Below are positions 17,027 through 24,878 of a stretch of DNA of 64,000 nucleotides, piece by piece. The notes beneath the pieces were generated by a model. It saw nothing but the letters and a program-made list of their open reading frames with translations, made no database searches and was not told where the DNA came from. The DNA comes from Streptomyces caniferus. Lineage in GTDB: Bacteria > Actinomycetota > Actinomycetes > Streptomycetales > Streptomycetaceae. Position 1 is the first letter of the stretch. Every line of letters starts with the position of its first letter. The stretch lies in NCBI RefSeq assembly GCF_009811555.1, contig NZ_BLIN01000005.1:4826976-4890975 (forward strand), given 5' to 3'. The position numbers and the translations under genes are program-made.

Positions 17027-18052
17027 TTACCTGGGCAGGGCGGCGACAGGGGCCGCGGTGAACGCCTCGATTTCCTCCCGTGTCGTGCGAGCCTCGGGTG
17101 CGGTGAGCCACCGGGGATCACGCAGCGCGGTGTGGACCTGCCGCACCGAGGCAACGATGCCGTTGATGCGCTGACCGGCGGACAGGTCGAGAACGGGCCG
17201 CATGGCCTCGTCGACACCGTCGAGGCTTCCGGCGTGGATGCGGGCGAGGGCAAGGTCGGTGTGGGCGCCGGCTTGGTCGCCGAAAGCCCACTCTTCAGGT
17301 TCCGCTTGGCGGTAGGCGGTGACTGCCGCTTCGGCCTGTTGTTGTGCCTCGGGGCCGTCTGGGAGCCAAGCGGTGGCGTCGGCGGCGTAGTAGAGCTGGC
17401 GTGGTACGGGGAAGGTCATGATGCCGCCGAACTCGTCCAGGTCGTCGGGGGACGCCGCATCGCGGGCCCGTTCAGCTTCTGCGAGGGATTCCCGTACGGC
17501 TGCCACATCGCCGAGTGCGGCTCCGGCACGGGCTTGCAAGCAAGACAGCCATACGGCGCTGGTGCCGGTGACGCCTGCCACCTGGGAGATGCCGAGGGCA
17601 GCGTATTTAGAGGCTTCCTGGTGTCGGCCGTCCCAGTAGGCGATCAGGGATTGCAGGCCGCGGACCCAGGCGCGCATGGCGTGGTGGTCGGCGTTGTCCG
17701 CGCATACGTAGGCGGTCCGGGCCTGTGTCATCGCCGATCGTGGGTCGCCGAGGTCGTGGCTGGCCTTGGCGAGCATGCCGGAGGTGATGGCGGAGAGCAG
17801 GTACAACTCGCGGGCCTGGCCGGGGCGGACATGGCCGTGTTCGAGGAAGCGGAAGGAGAGGTCTTGGATTTCGACGAGGTCGCCGAGGAGGGGGGCCAGC
17901 GGCAGCTGCGGGTAGGCGGCGGCTAGACGACGTACCTCCTGGTGGAGCTCGTCCAGGGTCTCGGGACCTACGTTGCTGCCTTCTGCCATCGCGCTGAAGC
18001 GGAATGCACGGCGAGCTGCCATGGCGACCTGCCTCTCTAACGTGTCCCGGCC
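17027..18052 (-). pseudogene. TPR regulator lacking its helix-turn-helix N-terminus
   Basis: About 341 codons match the C-terminal tetratricopeptide part of the large Streptomyces XRE/TPR regulator family: GRDTLERQVAMAARRA, SNVGPETLDELHQEVRRLA, MLAKASHDLGDPRSAMTQAR, RQLYYAADATAWLPDG, QRINGIVASVRQVH. The usual N-terminal DNA-binding helix-turn-helix of about 60-80 residues is absent; upstream of about 18052 the frame changes into unrelated sequence that is coding-like on the opposite strand. It therefore looks 5'-truncated by recombination. If still translated from ATG 18022, it would yield a TPR protein unable to bind DNA through its own domain. Confidence 0.7.
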
Positions 18053-18082
18053 GACGTTGTCGCCTGGAACGGGTCTGCTGGT

Positions 18083-18346
18083 GAACTCGATGCCGTCGAA
18101 GCCGCTGTCGCCTTCTCGATGGAGGATCTCGGCACCGGCCACCGCCTCTCCCTCCTCGGTGCCGACATCGCACCCGCCACCGTCGCCGTCCTGGACGAGC
18201 CCTATACCGAGCCACACGGCCTGACCAACCTCCACGCCCTCGCCTTCCACACGTCAGCCCGGCCAGACCGCCATGCGAAGGCCGTCGCTCACCTGCCGAG
18301 CGCCCTCTCCCGCATCGGCAAGACGCTTCTGGTACTCCAGGAATGA
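18083..18346 (+). pseudogene. C-terminal fragment of an unknown protein
   Basis: 88 codons with good coding character (ELDAVEAAVAFSMEDLGTG, LSLLGADIAPATVAVLDEP), ending at TGA 18344-18346. No start with a ribosome site, and the 5' boundary coincides with the truncation of the TPR regulator on the other strand, so this is probably a fragment left by a rearrangement. Family not recognised. Confidence 0.4.
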
Positions 18347-18688
18347 GCCGATGAGGTCGCCTGGGTCACCGGCGCCCCACTGATCGCCGCCGCGGTCATC
18401 TCCGCCTGCTGGTCCGGCCCCCTGTGCTCCGCGCTTGCCCTCGCGGGTGTCCTACTGCATGGTCCCGTCCTGACAGCCCGAATCATCAAGCTGACCCCTG
18501 CCCTCCATGCCGCAGTCGTTCCCCCGACCTGTCGCATCGCTGCCGCCCCATGCCCCACACACGGCCGCCGCGTAGGGCTGATCGCAAGCAGCCCCGCCCA
18601 ACCGTTCATCCGCCTCGCCGGCCCCTGGCGGATGATCTTCCGCCGCATCACCGGACACGCCACCACCTTCGGCAAGACTGAACGCTGA
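18347..18688 (+). other. Open frame with two hydrophobic stretches, no start codon
   Basis: In the same frame as the preceding fragment, straight after its stop, about 113 codons stay open to TGA 18686-18688. The N-terminal half is hydrophobic (APLIAAAVISACWSG, LCSALALAGVLL) and the C-terminal half basic. No ATG, GTG or TTG initiates the hydrophobic part. It could be a decayed small membrane protein. Confidence 0.3.
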
Positions 18689-18726
18689 AGCACTACCCAA
18701 TCCACACTAGGAAGTTGGACCAGCAC

Positions 18727-19209
18727 GTGACTGAATCCGCCACCCCTGAAATTCGCACTTCCGCCAAAGCCGTCGTCCTCCACGACGACCAGATCCTCCT
18801 CATGCGTGCCGTCTGGGAGGACCAGGAGTGCTACTTCCTCCCTGGAGGCGGCCAACACCCCGGAGAGAGTCTCGGCGACGCCGTCGCCCGCGAAGTCGAC
18901 GAGGAAACCGGCCTGACCGTCACCGTCGAGCGGCTGCTGTGGCTCCGTGAATACATCGGCGCCAACCACGACCACCCCGAAAGCGAAGCCAACACCCACC
19001 GCATCGAAGCGATCTTCCTGTGCACCCCCACCAGCGATCCCGGCCAGCTCGGCGGCCATGCCCAGGACGAGGTGCAGACCGGCCTGGAGTGGGTACCGCT
19101 GGGCAAAGTCCCTGCCCTCAACCTGCTGCCACAGGCCATCCGCCAGCCAATCGCCTCCCTCACCGAGACGCCCAAGCCCCTCGACAGCTACCTCGGCGAT
19201 GTCGCCTGA
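18727..19209 (+). CDS. NUDIX hydrolase
   Basis: 160 residues from GTG 18727 (a TTG at 18715 is closer to the AGGA but leaves almost no spacing). The full Nudix box is present at about residues 42-64: G-x5-E-x7-REVDEETGL, the Mg2+/pyrophosphate-binding helix. These enzymes hydrolyse nucleoside diphosphates linked to other moieties; the substrate is not visible. The next gene, a phosphotransferase, starts before this one ends, so they are translationally coupled and likely act on the same small molecule or nucleotide. Sits in the middle of the island. Confidence 0.88.
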   Translation: MTESATPEIRTSAKAVVLHDDQILLMRAVWEDQECYFLPGGGQHPGESLGDAVAREVDEETGLTVTVERLLWLREYIGANHDHPESEANTHRIEAIFLCTPTSDPGQLGGHAQDEVQTGLEWVPLGKVPALNLLPQAIRQPIASLTETPKPLDSYLGDVA

Positions 19210-20002
19210 CAGCGCCATGGACGGCATAGACGGCCGTGTCCCACCCAGCGCCCGCGAGATCACCACCGGCCAGACCAACCGCGTCTGGTCGGTGGAGGGA
19301 CCGACGCCGTACATCCTCAAGCACTACGGTGACCCGAGCCGCGCCGCCAACGAAGCCGCCGCGCTCCGCCTCCTGGCCGGACACCGTGCCCCGGCTCCAC
19401 AGCTGCTCGCCGCGTCCAGCGGTAGCAGCACCCCTCCTTGGACCGCACAGGCCGCACTACACGCGAAGCCTGTGCACCTCGACCGGTTGCTGGCAGACCT
19501 CGCCGAACCACTGGCCGCCATCCACCGCATCCCCGGCACGCACTTCGGCCGCCTCGCCGGCGCTCGACAAAACCACAGCTGGACCGACTACCTCCACGAC
19601 CGCCTGCGCGTGTACGCGGCAGCCGCCCCGGCCCTACCTGCCGTGGCTGGACGCCTCCACCACGAAGTCGACGCCAGCGACAACGCCATCCAGCCAGTGC
19701 TGCTCCATCACGACCTGCAGCCGGGGCACCTTCTTTGCGGACCTGCTGGTTCCCGACTACTCATCGACTGGGAGCTGGCCATCTTCGGCGACCATCGTTC
19801 CGACCTCGCTCGCCTCGCCGTACGCCTCGACCTCGACGACCCCACACCCGTGCTCCCACTTGTCAGTGGGGCCGATGCCACGGCCGAAGGCCGACTCCAT
19901 CTGTACTGGCGCATCCACCTGCTCGCCGACGCCGCACTGAGCACAGACCGCGCCGTACGGGAACGGGCAGCCGGGAGGCTACTTGGTCCGAGCGTCAGGT
20001 AA
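19199..20002 (+). CDS. Aminoglycoside phosphotransferase-fold kinase
   Basis: 267 residues from ATG 19199, overlapping the NUDIX gene by 11 bases (ATG 19217 is an alternative). It has the protein-kinase-like APH fold: early strand TNRVWSVEGPTPYILKHY with the ATP lysine, catalytic loop LLHHDLQPGHLL near residues 177-188, and the Mg-binding LIDWE. In classical APHs the loop is HxDxxxxN; here the Asn position is His, so metal coordination or activity may differ. The family includes antibiotic, choline, homoserine and fructosamine kinases, so a role in resistance is only one possibility. Confidence 0.78.
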   Translation: MSPDSAMDGIDGRVPPSAREITTGQTNRVWSVEGPTPYILKHYGDPSRAANEAAALRLLAGHRAPAPQLLAASSGSSTPPWTAQAALHAKPVHLDRLLADLAEPLAAIHRIPGTHFGRLAGARQNHSWTDYLHDRLRVYAAAAPALPAVAGRLHHEVDASDNAIQPVLLHHDLQPGHLLCGPAGSRLLIDWELAIFGDHRSDLARLAVRLDLDDPTPVLPLVSGADATAEGRLHLYWRIHLLADAALSTDRAVRERAAGRLLGPSVR

Positions 20003-20408
20003 CTGCTGGCGACTGCTGAGCCTCTAGTGCTGCTGGTGAACTCTGGGGCGATGAGCTGCAAGATCCGATCACTGGCGGGCGTCCGGCTACAGGTCGCGGG
20101 GAACGGCTTTGCATCGGGACCAACTCGGGGAGGCGGACACAGTCACAACCCCTGTGGACCTTCGCTAAGAAGTGGGTGGACTCGCGGAAGCGAGTGTGTG
20201 CCTCGCGGCTGTCGTTTGTGAAGGGGGCACTTCCCCCGATCCGTACTGCAGGCCGCATCTCCCATGGCCAAGACGCCGGACCTTAACCTCGTGGCACGCT
20301 CGCTCTGCAACCCCCAGGCTCGCGTCCCGTACAGCGTCTCCCCCTCGCGCTGTCAGTGGCGGGGAATACGGTTTCGGTACGAGCGTTCGATCTGCGGGGG
20401 AGGGCTAC
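20003..20408. other. Intergenic region within the island
   Basis: About 400 bases. No frame has both a ribosome site and recognisable composition. A GGGGGAGGG ribosome site at its right end precedes ATG 20409. Confidence 0.45.
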
Positions 20409-21223
20409 ATGGCGACAGAGCGAAAGTGCCCTGAGTGCAGGGTCAGGGACAGTGCCAATCGGATAGGGAAGCCTGGCATCGGTGTTCGCACTGCTTCGCG
20501 CTGCCCCTGGCCCCATGGCAAGACGCGTTCTTTGAGGCCTACAGGCTCGTGCGTGACCACGACGGGTATGCCCGTCTCGGTGAGCGAGTTGCAGCCCGTT
20601 GCATGGACTGCGGGACGGATCGCAGGATTTCGGTCTCCGAACTCAAAAGCGGCGTTGCTCCTTGCCTCAACTGTGCTGAAGCAACCGATCCGGATGCCGT
20701 ACACATCGTCTACGTGATGCGCTTTCCAGGGCTCAGTGCCCGCAAGGTTGGCATCACCAGCACCGAAGTGCGCCACGACAGGATTGCCTCTCACCTGGCA
20801 CAGGGCGGGATTCTGCTTGATCAGCATGAGGTGCCGAACAGGGAAGCCGCCCGGATGGTGGAAGACTTCGTACTGCGTGCCGTGCGGGACTTTCCGAGCG
20901 GCTGCACAGCCCGGGATTTCCCTCAGGGAGGCTTCACGGAGACGTGGAGTGATGACGGCCCCGACATAGATCTCGGCAACATCATCGGGAAGCTAGCCGC
21001 GAAAGCGGCACCTGGCTTCGATCGGCTGAGGAAGCTCATGGCCTACTTCGAGAGCGAGCCGGCGACCATCGAGGAAATGGTTGAATTCCGGCATATAGAG
21101 ACCATTGAGGTCGATGGGGTCGAGGTGCACCAGCTCGGTTTCAGCGAGCCCTTGGAACAGGTCCTGCGTAAGACCCGAGCCCGCAGGGCAGCGCGAGCTG
21201 CTGAAGCGACCGAAACTGAGTAA
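20409..21223 (+). pseudogene. Zinc-ribbon/GIY-YIG-like nuclease, apparently frameshifted
   Basis: ATG 20409 follows a GGGGAGGG ribosome site and begins MATERKCPECR, one half of a CxxC zinc finger. The matching half (WHRCSHC) and the rest of the protein lie in another frame, open from GTG 20435 to 21223, so a one-base shift near 20440-20460 seems to split the gene. The body has a second finger (CMDCGTD...CLNCAE) and then a GIY-YIG-like core: VHIVYVMRF, KVGIT, an Arg/His strand (RHDRIASH), and a terminal PQGGFTETW as in bacterial GIY-YIG/T5orf172 relatives. A possible DNA-cleaving or mobile-element protein. The C-terminal 80 residues are helical and acidic. It may be a real lesion or a sequencing error. 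Confidence 0.6.
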
Positions 21224-21355
21224 GGGTGCGGTGCCTGCAGGTGCGGCGCAGGCGAGTTCGTCATCGTCGGCGGCTGCGATGGTGTGCTCGATGCGCCACG
21301 GGCACGGAGCTTGGCCGAGATGGGGTGCGGTGGTCTGGACTGCGAGCGCCCAGCC

Positions 21356-23407
21356 TTAGACCGAAGAGTCGTCAAATCTTGTGATCCAAGGCAGGCGAGC
21401 TGGCGCATGCCTCCGCAGGGTCCGATCCGCTGGCACGAACCCGTGGACGAGTTCGAAGGGGGGAGCGGTCTTCAATCGGTGGCAGTCTCCGGCGAGAACT
21501 TGGGCGAAAGCCAGCAACTTGCGACGGGCTGGGCCCTCAAGCAGGTGAGCCGCAGCCTTGGCGCCGTCACTAATCAGCTTCGTGGTGCTGATCAACTCGT
21601 TCTTGGCGGCTGGATCACCGTGTGCGAGGGCAGGCGACAAGCGGTCCCGTTCTCCGACTACGTGGGCGGCGGCCAAGCAGAGAACGGTTGACGCTGCTGC
21701 CTCGGAGGGCTCTCCCGCGTTGGTCATGGCATTTGCCAGCAGAGGGAGAGCGGAGAAGGGGAGGGGATCGACTATCTCCCCGAGGGATTCCTCGACTTGG
21801 AGCCCTGCATCTGCTCCCATGCGGTCCACGCACAGCGGTGGCCGGCCAGAAGAGGTCTGACGTAGTTCCCAGCGCTCGACGCTGGGGTCCGCTACAGCGG
21901 CCCTGAGAATCGCGCGGCATGCCTCTCTCAGTGTCTCAATGGAGACGTCGGGCACGTCCACCTGCACGAGATCACCGTGGCGTCGGATGTCCAGCACCGG
22001 GAATCTGGCTTCTCCAGCTGCCTGGAGTATGGAGAGGTCTCGGCCGACGTAGTTCGAGTCTTCTGCGCCCCAGATGATTAGCGGTGCGTTCTGCGCGTAG
22101 GCCACGGCGACTCCGTGCTCGAACCCGTGGCAGATGGTGCGAGCGCGGACTGCTGCGTCCAGTACCTGCTCCAGATCGGCTGGGTGTCCGCCTAGGAGGA
22201 GCGTGCTGTTGACGGGGTCCCAGCGAAAGTCCTCGTGGGCGTTCGCGTTGCGCCATGCGGGGCGGATCGTCGAAGCCAGGAGCTGGCACAGCGGATGACC
22301 GTCTTCAGCTGCCAGCAGATCCCGTACGGTCGCCAGCGACGCCCCTTGCGGAACCGCCCTGCCCAGCAGTTCCAAGACCACACTGGCCGTGCGCTTGACA
22401 TCACCTTCCAGCACAGCCCGGTACAGGTCCATGGCCGCACGTGCCCTCTCTTCCTGGTGCTCCGCGCGGTTATAGGCATCGCGGTAGGCGATCTGTCCGC
22501 GATGGGAGGACAGCATCTCCGGCTCACGATCGACGTGCCGTGCAATCACCGAACACGTCAGCTCCGGTTCTGACTTCAGATGGAACGCCACCAGATCACG
22601 CGCCAGGAGGGCGGCGCGGTGGGCCACCAAGGGACGGTCGGACAGCGCGAGGACGGCGAGGTGATTGAGCAGTTTCACCGTCAGCGGTAGCGAGTCATCG
22701 ATCAGATGCCTCATGCTCCGGCGCAGCCGACGATCGAGCCTCTTTGGGGCCTTTGCCCAAGCGGCCAGCAAACGGGCCCGTGACGCCACACCCGAGCCGG
22801 AACTCAGGTGCTCGGCCGACACCCCCAGCGATCGCTGATAGACGTCCTCGTCGGGAAGGCTAGCGTGATCAGTACTGGCGGCAGCCTCCAGAGCCCGTCC
22901 AGTTGCTTGAGCCCCGAGAGAATGCCTCCGTACTGCAGACCAAGCGGACTCCGCCCATCCCTCCTCCAGACAGGCGAACAGTGCTTGGGCCTCGCTCCGA
23001 TTCGCTCGCGCTAGGTCAGCCGCCAATCGTCGCTCGGCCGCGTTGGTGCGGGACGGACTGAACCGGGACACTTCATCTGCCACAGTGCCCAAGGCGACAA
23101 CCGACGCGCGGAGACGCCGCAACAATTCTGGAAGCTGCTTCCCGACGGTCCGCCCAGAAGCGGTTCGCAGGCGCAGGATCTCCGCAACCATCTCGTCTGT
23201 CTCCCACTGAAGCCTCGGCAGGTCAGCGTCCCTCAACACTGACTTCCACTGCGCGCGGGTCACCGGTACAAAGGCAACATCCTGTTGTCCCGTGGTCTGC
23301 TCGGGAGGCGCGGAGAGATTCAGTTTTCGGATCACTGCTTGCGCAGCGGCACATGATTCTCGTTCGACCGTGCCCAGTTGGTCGGGAAGGGATACGTCCA
23401 CTAGCAC
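21356..23407 (-). CDS. 683-residue unknown protein with HEPN-like R-x4-H motif
   Basis: Starts at GTG 23407 (no clear ribosome site; GTG 23401 is an alternative). No signal peptide, no membrane segment and no nucleotide-binding loop. Residues 1 to about 370 are mostly helical and Ala/Leu/Arg-rich, repeat-like in character. RNANAH at residues 386-391 (bases 22235-22252) in the context TIRPAWRNANAHEDFRW matches the RN..AH signature of HEPN RNase domains, common in toxins and abortive-infection proteins. Residues about 430-560 look alpha/beta (PLIIWGAEDSNYVG, VQVDVPDVSIETL). Family not recognised. Placement in an integrative island makes a defence or toxin role possible but unproven. Confidence 0.6.
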   Translation of the reverse strand: MLVDVSLPDQLGTVERESCAAAQAVIRKLNLSAPPEQTTGQQDVAFVPVTRAQWKSVLRDADLPRLQWETDEMVAEILRLRTASGRTVGKQLPELLRRLRASVVALGTVADEVSRFSPSRTNAAERRLAADLARANRSEAQALFACLEEGWAESAWSAVRRHSLGAQATGRALEAAASTDHASLPDEDVYQRSLGVSAEHLSSGSGVASRARLLAAWAKAPKRLDRRLRRSMRHLIDDSLPLTVKLLNHLAVLALSDRPLVAHRAALLARDLVAFHLKSEPELTCSVIARHVDREPEMLSSHRGQIAYRDAYNRAEHQEERARAAMDLYRAVLEGDVKRTASVVLELLGRAVPQGASLATVRDLLAAEDGHPLCQLLASTIRPAWRNANAHEDFRWDPVNSTLLLGGHPADLEQVLDAAVRARTICHGFEHGVAVAYAQNAPLIIWGAEDSNYVGRDLSILQAAGEARFPVLDIRRHGDLVQVDVPDVSIETLREACRAILRAAVADPSVERWELRQTSSGRPPLCVDRMGADAGLQVEESLGEIVDPLPFSALPLLANAMTNAGEPSEAAASTVLCLAAAHVVGERDRLSPALAHGDPAAKNELISTTKLISDGAKAAAHLLEGPARRKLLAFAQVLAGDCHRLKTAPPFELVHGFVPADRTLRRHAPARLPWITRFDDSSV

Positions 23408-23527
23408 AGGATGACACCGGCGCGCTGCCTGGCACCGGTTGTTTTCCTCGCGCCCATTGATGCCCGCACAAGTCGACGATGCTGGTACCTGGTACAGGGC
23501 CGCCGGCCGTGCTGGTCAGGTCCACGG

Positions 23528-23551
23528 TCTGCGTGCGCGATGCGTGAGCGG
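23528..23551 (+). repeat. Right inner repeat, candidate integrase arm site
   Basis: Near-identical to 13790-13813 in the same orientation (shared core GCGATGCGTGAGCGG), about 115 bases inside the right attachment repeat. In a circularised element the two would flank attP on either side, the expected geometry for arm-type sites. Confidence 0.5.
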
Positions 23552-23666
23552 ATGGCATGGCACAGGCCACCACGGGATGGATTGCTCATCGAGCCGTACG
23601 TCGCTGATCAGGCGAAATCGAACCGCTGAGCATCGCCCGGCACCACCCGTCACGATCCCGCACCCC

Positions 23667-23711
23667 CTCGTAATGCGTAGGTCTCGGGTTCGAATCCCGA
23701 AGGCGGCTCAG
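23667..23711 (+). repeat. Right attachment repeat (tRNA-Thr 3' half)
   Basis: A perfect 45-bp copy of 13657-13701. It lacks the tRNA 5' half and is not a functional tRNA. Confidence 0.9.
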
Positions 23712-23716
23712 AGATG

Positions 23717-23755
23717 AACCCCAGGTCAGATAGCTGACCTGGGGTTTCTTTTTGG
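23717..23755 (+). terminator. Terminator-like hairpin right of island
   Basis: A 13-bp stem (23717-23729 and 23734-23746, ATAG loop) followed by a T-rich run. Probably the original tRNA-Thr terminator, displaced by island insertion. Confidence 0.75.
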
Positions 23756-23871
23756 TTGTGCTGGGCCTGTGAGGGGAGCTCTTCGGGGCGGTGGCGGATG
23801 TGGCCGCACGGCGGGGCCGGGGCGGGAGTCACGGCGGGGCGGGGCCTGGGTCATGAAGGTGCCCACGGTGA

Positions 23872-24160
23872 TCAGGACAGCGACCGGCGCGGGCCCGACG
23901 GGGTGTCCTCGATGGCGAGGCCGGACTGCTGGAGCTGGTCGCGAATGGTGTCGGCGGTGGCGTAGCCCTTGCGGGTGCGCGCGGTCCAGTGGTCGTCGAG
24001 CGGGTCCAGGTCCAGCACCCCGAGCATCGCGCGCAGCCCGGCGAGGCGGGCCACCGCTGCGTCCCTGTCGTCGGCGGTCGGGGCGGAGTTGCCCTGGCGG
24101 CGGTGGTGTGGGCGATCACCGGCGCCTGCGGGACGCCGAGGTCGTCGTCCAATCGTCACG
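23872..24160 (-). pseudogene. Frameshifted C-terminal remnant of cysteinyl-tRNA synthetase
   Basis: Minus-strand residues match the end of CysS. One frame carries MDDDLGVPQAPVIAHTT; a second continues ADDRDAAVARLAGLRAMLGVLDLDPL and ends ADTIRDQLQQSGLAIEDTPSGPR, the normal CysS terminus. The two pieces lie in different frames, a segment of the anticodon-binding region is shortened, and the catalytic domain (HIGH, KMSKS) is absent. A dead relic between the island's right end and trpF. Confidence 0.75.
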
Positions 24161-24187
24161 CAGGCCTCCTTCCGGGCGTGGGTGTGG

Positions 24188-24799
24188 TCAGTCCGTGGCG
24201 CGGGCCGCCGTGATGAACGAGGTGATCAGGTCGGGGTCCTTGACGCCTCGGCGGCTTTCGATGCCGCTGGAGACGTCGACGCCCCAGGGGCGGGTGGCGC
24301 GTACGGCGTCGCGGACGTTGTGCGGATTCAGGCCGCCGGCCAGCAGCCACTTGCCCTCCGGTGGCGTGAAGTGCTTTCCGGCCCAGTCCCAGGGGACGCC
24401 GGCGCCCGGTACCGCGGCGTCGAGGAGAAGGATCTCCTCTCCCAGTTCGCCGCAGCGCGGGGCCCGGTCGCGGACGGCGGTTCCGCGGATCAGCGTCCAT
24501 CCGTCCGTACCCAGGCTGTCGTAGTAGCTGCGGTCCTCGTTGCCGTGGAGCTGCACCGCACGGACCCCGGCACCGGCCGCCAGGGCGCGTACGTCGTCGA
24601 GCGGCTGGTTCCGGAAGACTCCGACCGTCAGCACTCCCGGCGGTACGCGCCGTGCCAGGTTCCGTGCGGTGGTGGCGTCCACCTGGCGGGGGCTGTCCGA
24701 GAAGACGAAGCCGATGGCGTCGGCGCCTTCCCGGACCGCGGTGTCGACGTCCTGCTCGGTCCGCAGGCCGCACACCTTGATGAACAGTGGGGTATCCAT
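24188..24799 (-). CDS. trpF: Phosphoribosylanthranilate isomerase
   Basis: 203 residues, close to family length. Converts N-(5-phosphoribosyl)-anthranilate to its 1-carboxyphenylamino-deoxyribulose phosphate. The (beta/alpha)8 signatures are present: FIKVCGLRTEQD with the catalytic Cys, GFVFSDSPRQV, VGVFRNQ, VQLHGNED, catalytic Asp in LLLDAAVPGAG, LAGGLNPHN, and GVDVSSGIESRRGVKD for phosphate binding. Most Streptomyces lack trpF because PriA does this step as well as the histidine one, so a dedicated copy points to specialised metabolism. It is the last gene of the minus-strand cluster, 79 bases after the exporter gene. Confidence 0.93.
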   Translation of the reverse strand: MDTPLFIKVCGLRTEQDVDTAVREGADAIGFVFSDSPRQVDATTARNLARRVPPGVLTVGVFRNQPLDDVRALAAGAGVRAVQLHGNEDRSYYDSLGTDGWTLIRGTAVRDRAPRCGELGEEILLLDAAVPGAGVPWDWAGKHFTPPEGKWLLAGGLNPHNVRDAVRATRPWGVDVSSGIESRRGVKDPDLITSFITAARATD

Positions 24800-24839
24800 G
24801 CGTGCTTCCTGTCGTGAGCGCTTCGGCTCCTGGGCTATT

Positions 24840-24877
24840 CGGTTCGCTGGTTCTTCGGTTCGCCGGTTGTTCGGTTC
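24840..24877. repeat. Short degenerate tandem repeat between trpF and lysE-type gene
   Basis: Two and a half 16-bp units of the type CGGTTCGCTGGTTCTT, with two mismatches between units, in the 79-bp gap. No function evident. Confidence 0.5.
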
Positions 24878-24878
24878 G

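Larger units (their letters stand above)
13657..23711. mobile_element. Integrative genomic island at tRNA-Thr, no integrase seen
   Basis: About 10.0 kb between perfect 45-bp direct repeats of the tRNA-Thr 3' half. Cargo differs from the flanks: visibly lower GC, gene fragments, toxin/immunity-type genes and unknown proteins. No tyrosine or serine recombinase, excisionase, replication or transfer gene was found in any frame, so it is either a decayed integrative element or one mobilised in trans. Short near-identical repeats at 13790-13813 and 23528-23551 may be integrase arm sites. Confidence 0.8.

Noticed and set aside
17024..17926. Plus-strand 300-codon frame opposite the TPR regulator
   Set aside because: Gly/Val-rich shadow; the minus strand matches a known regulator family throughout.
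23667..23711. Second functional tRNA-Thr at the right island end
   Set aside because: Only the 3' half is present; acceptor 5' strand and D arm are missing.
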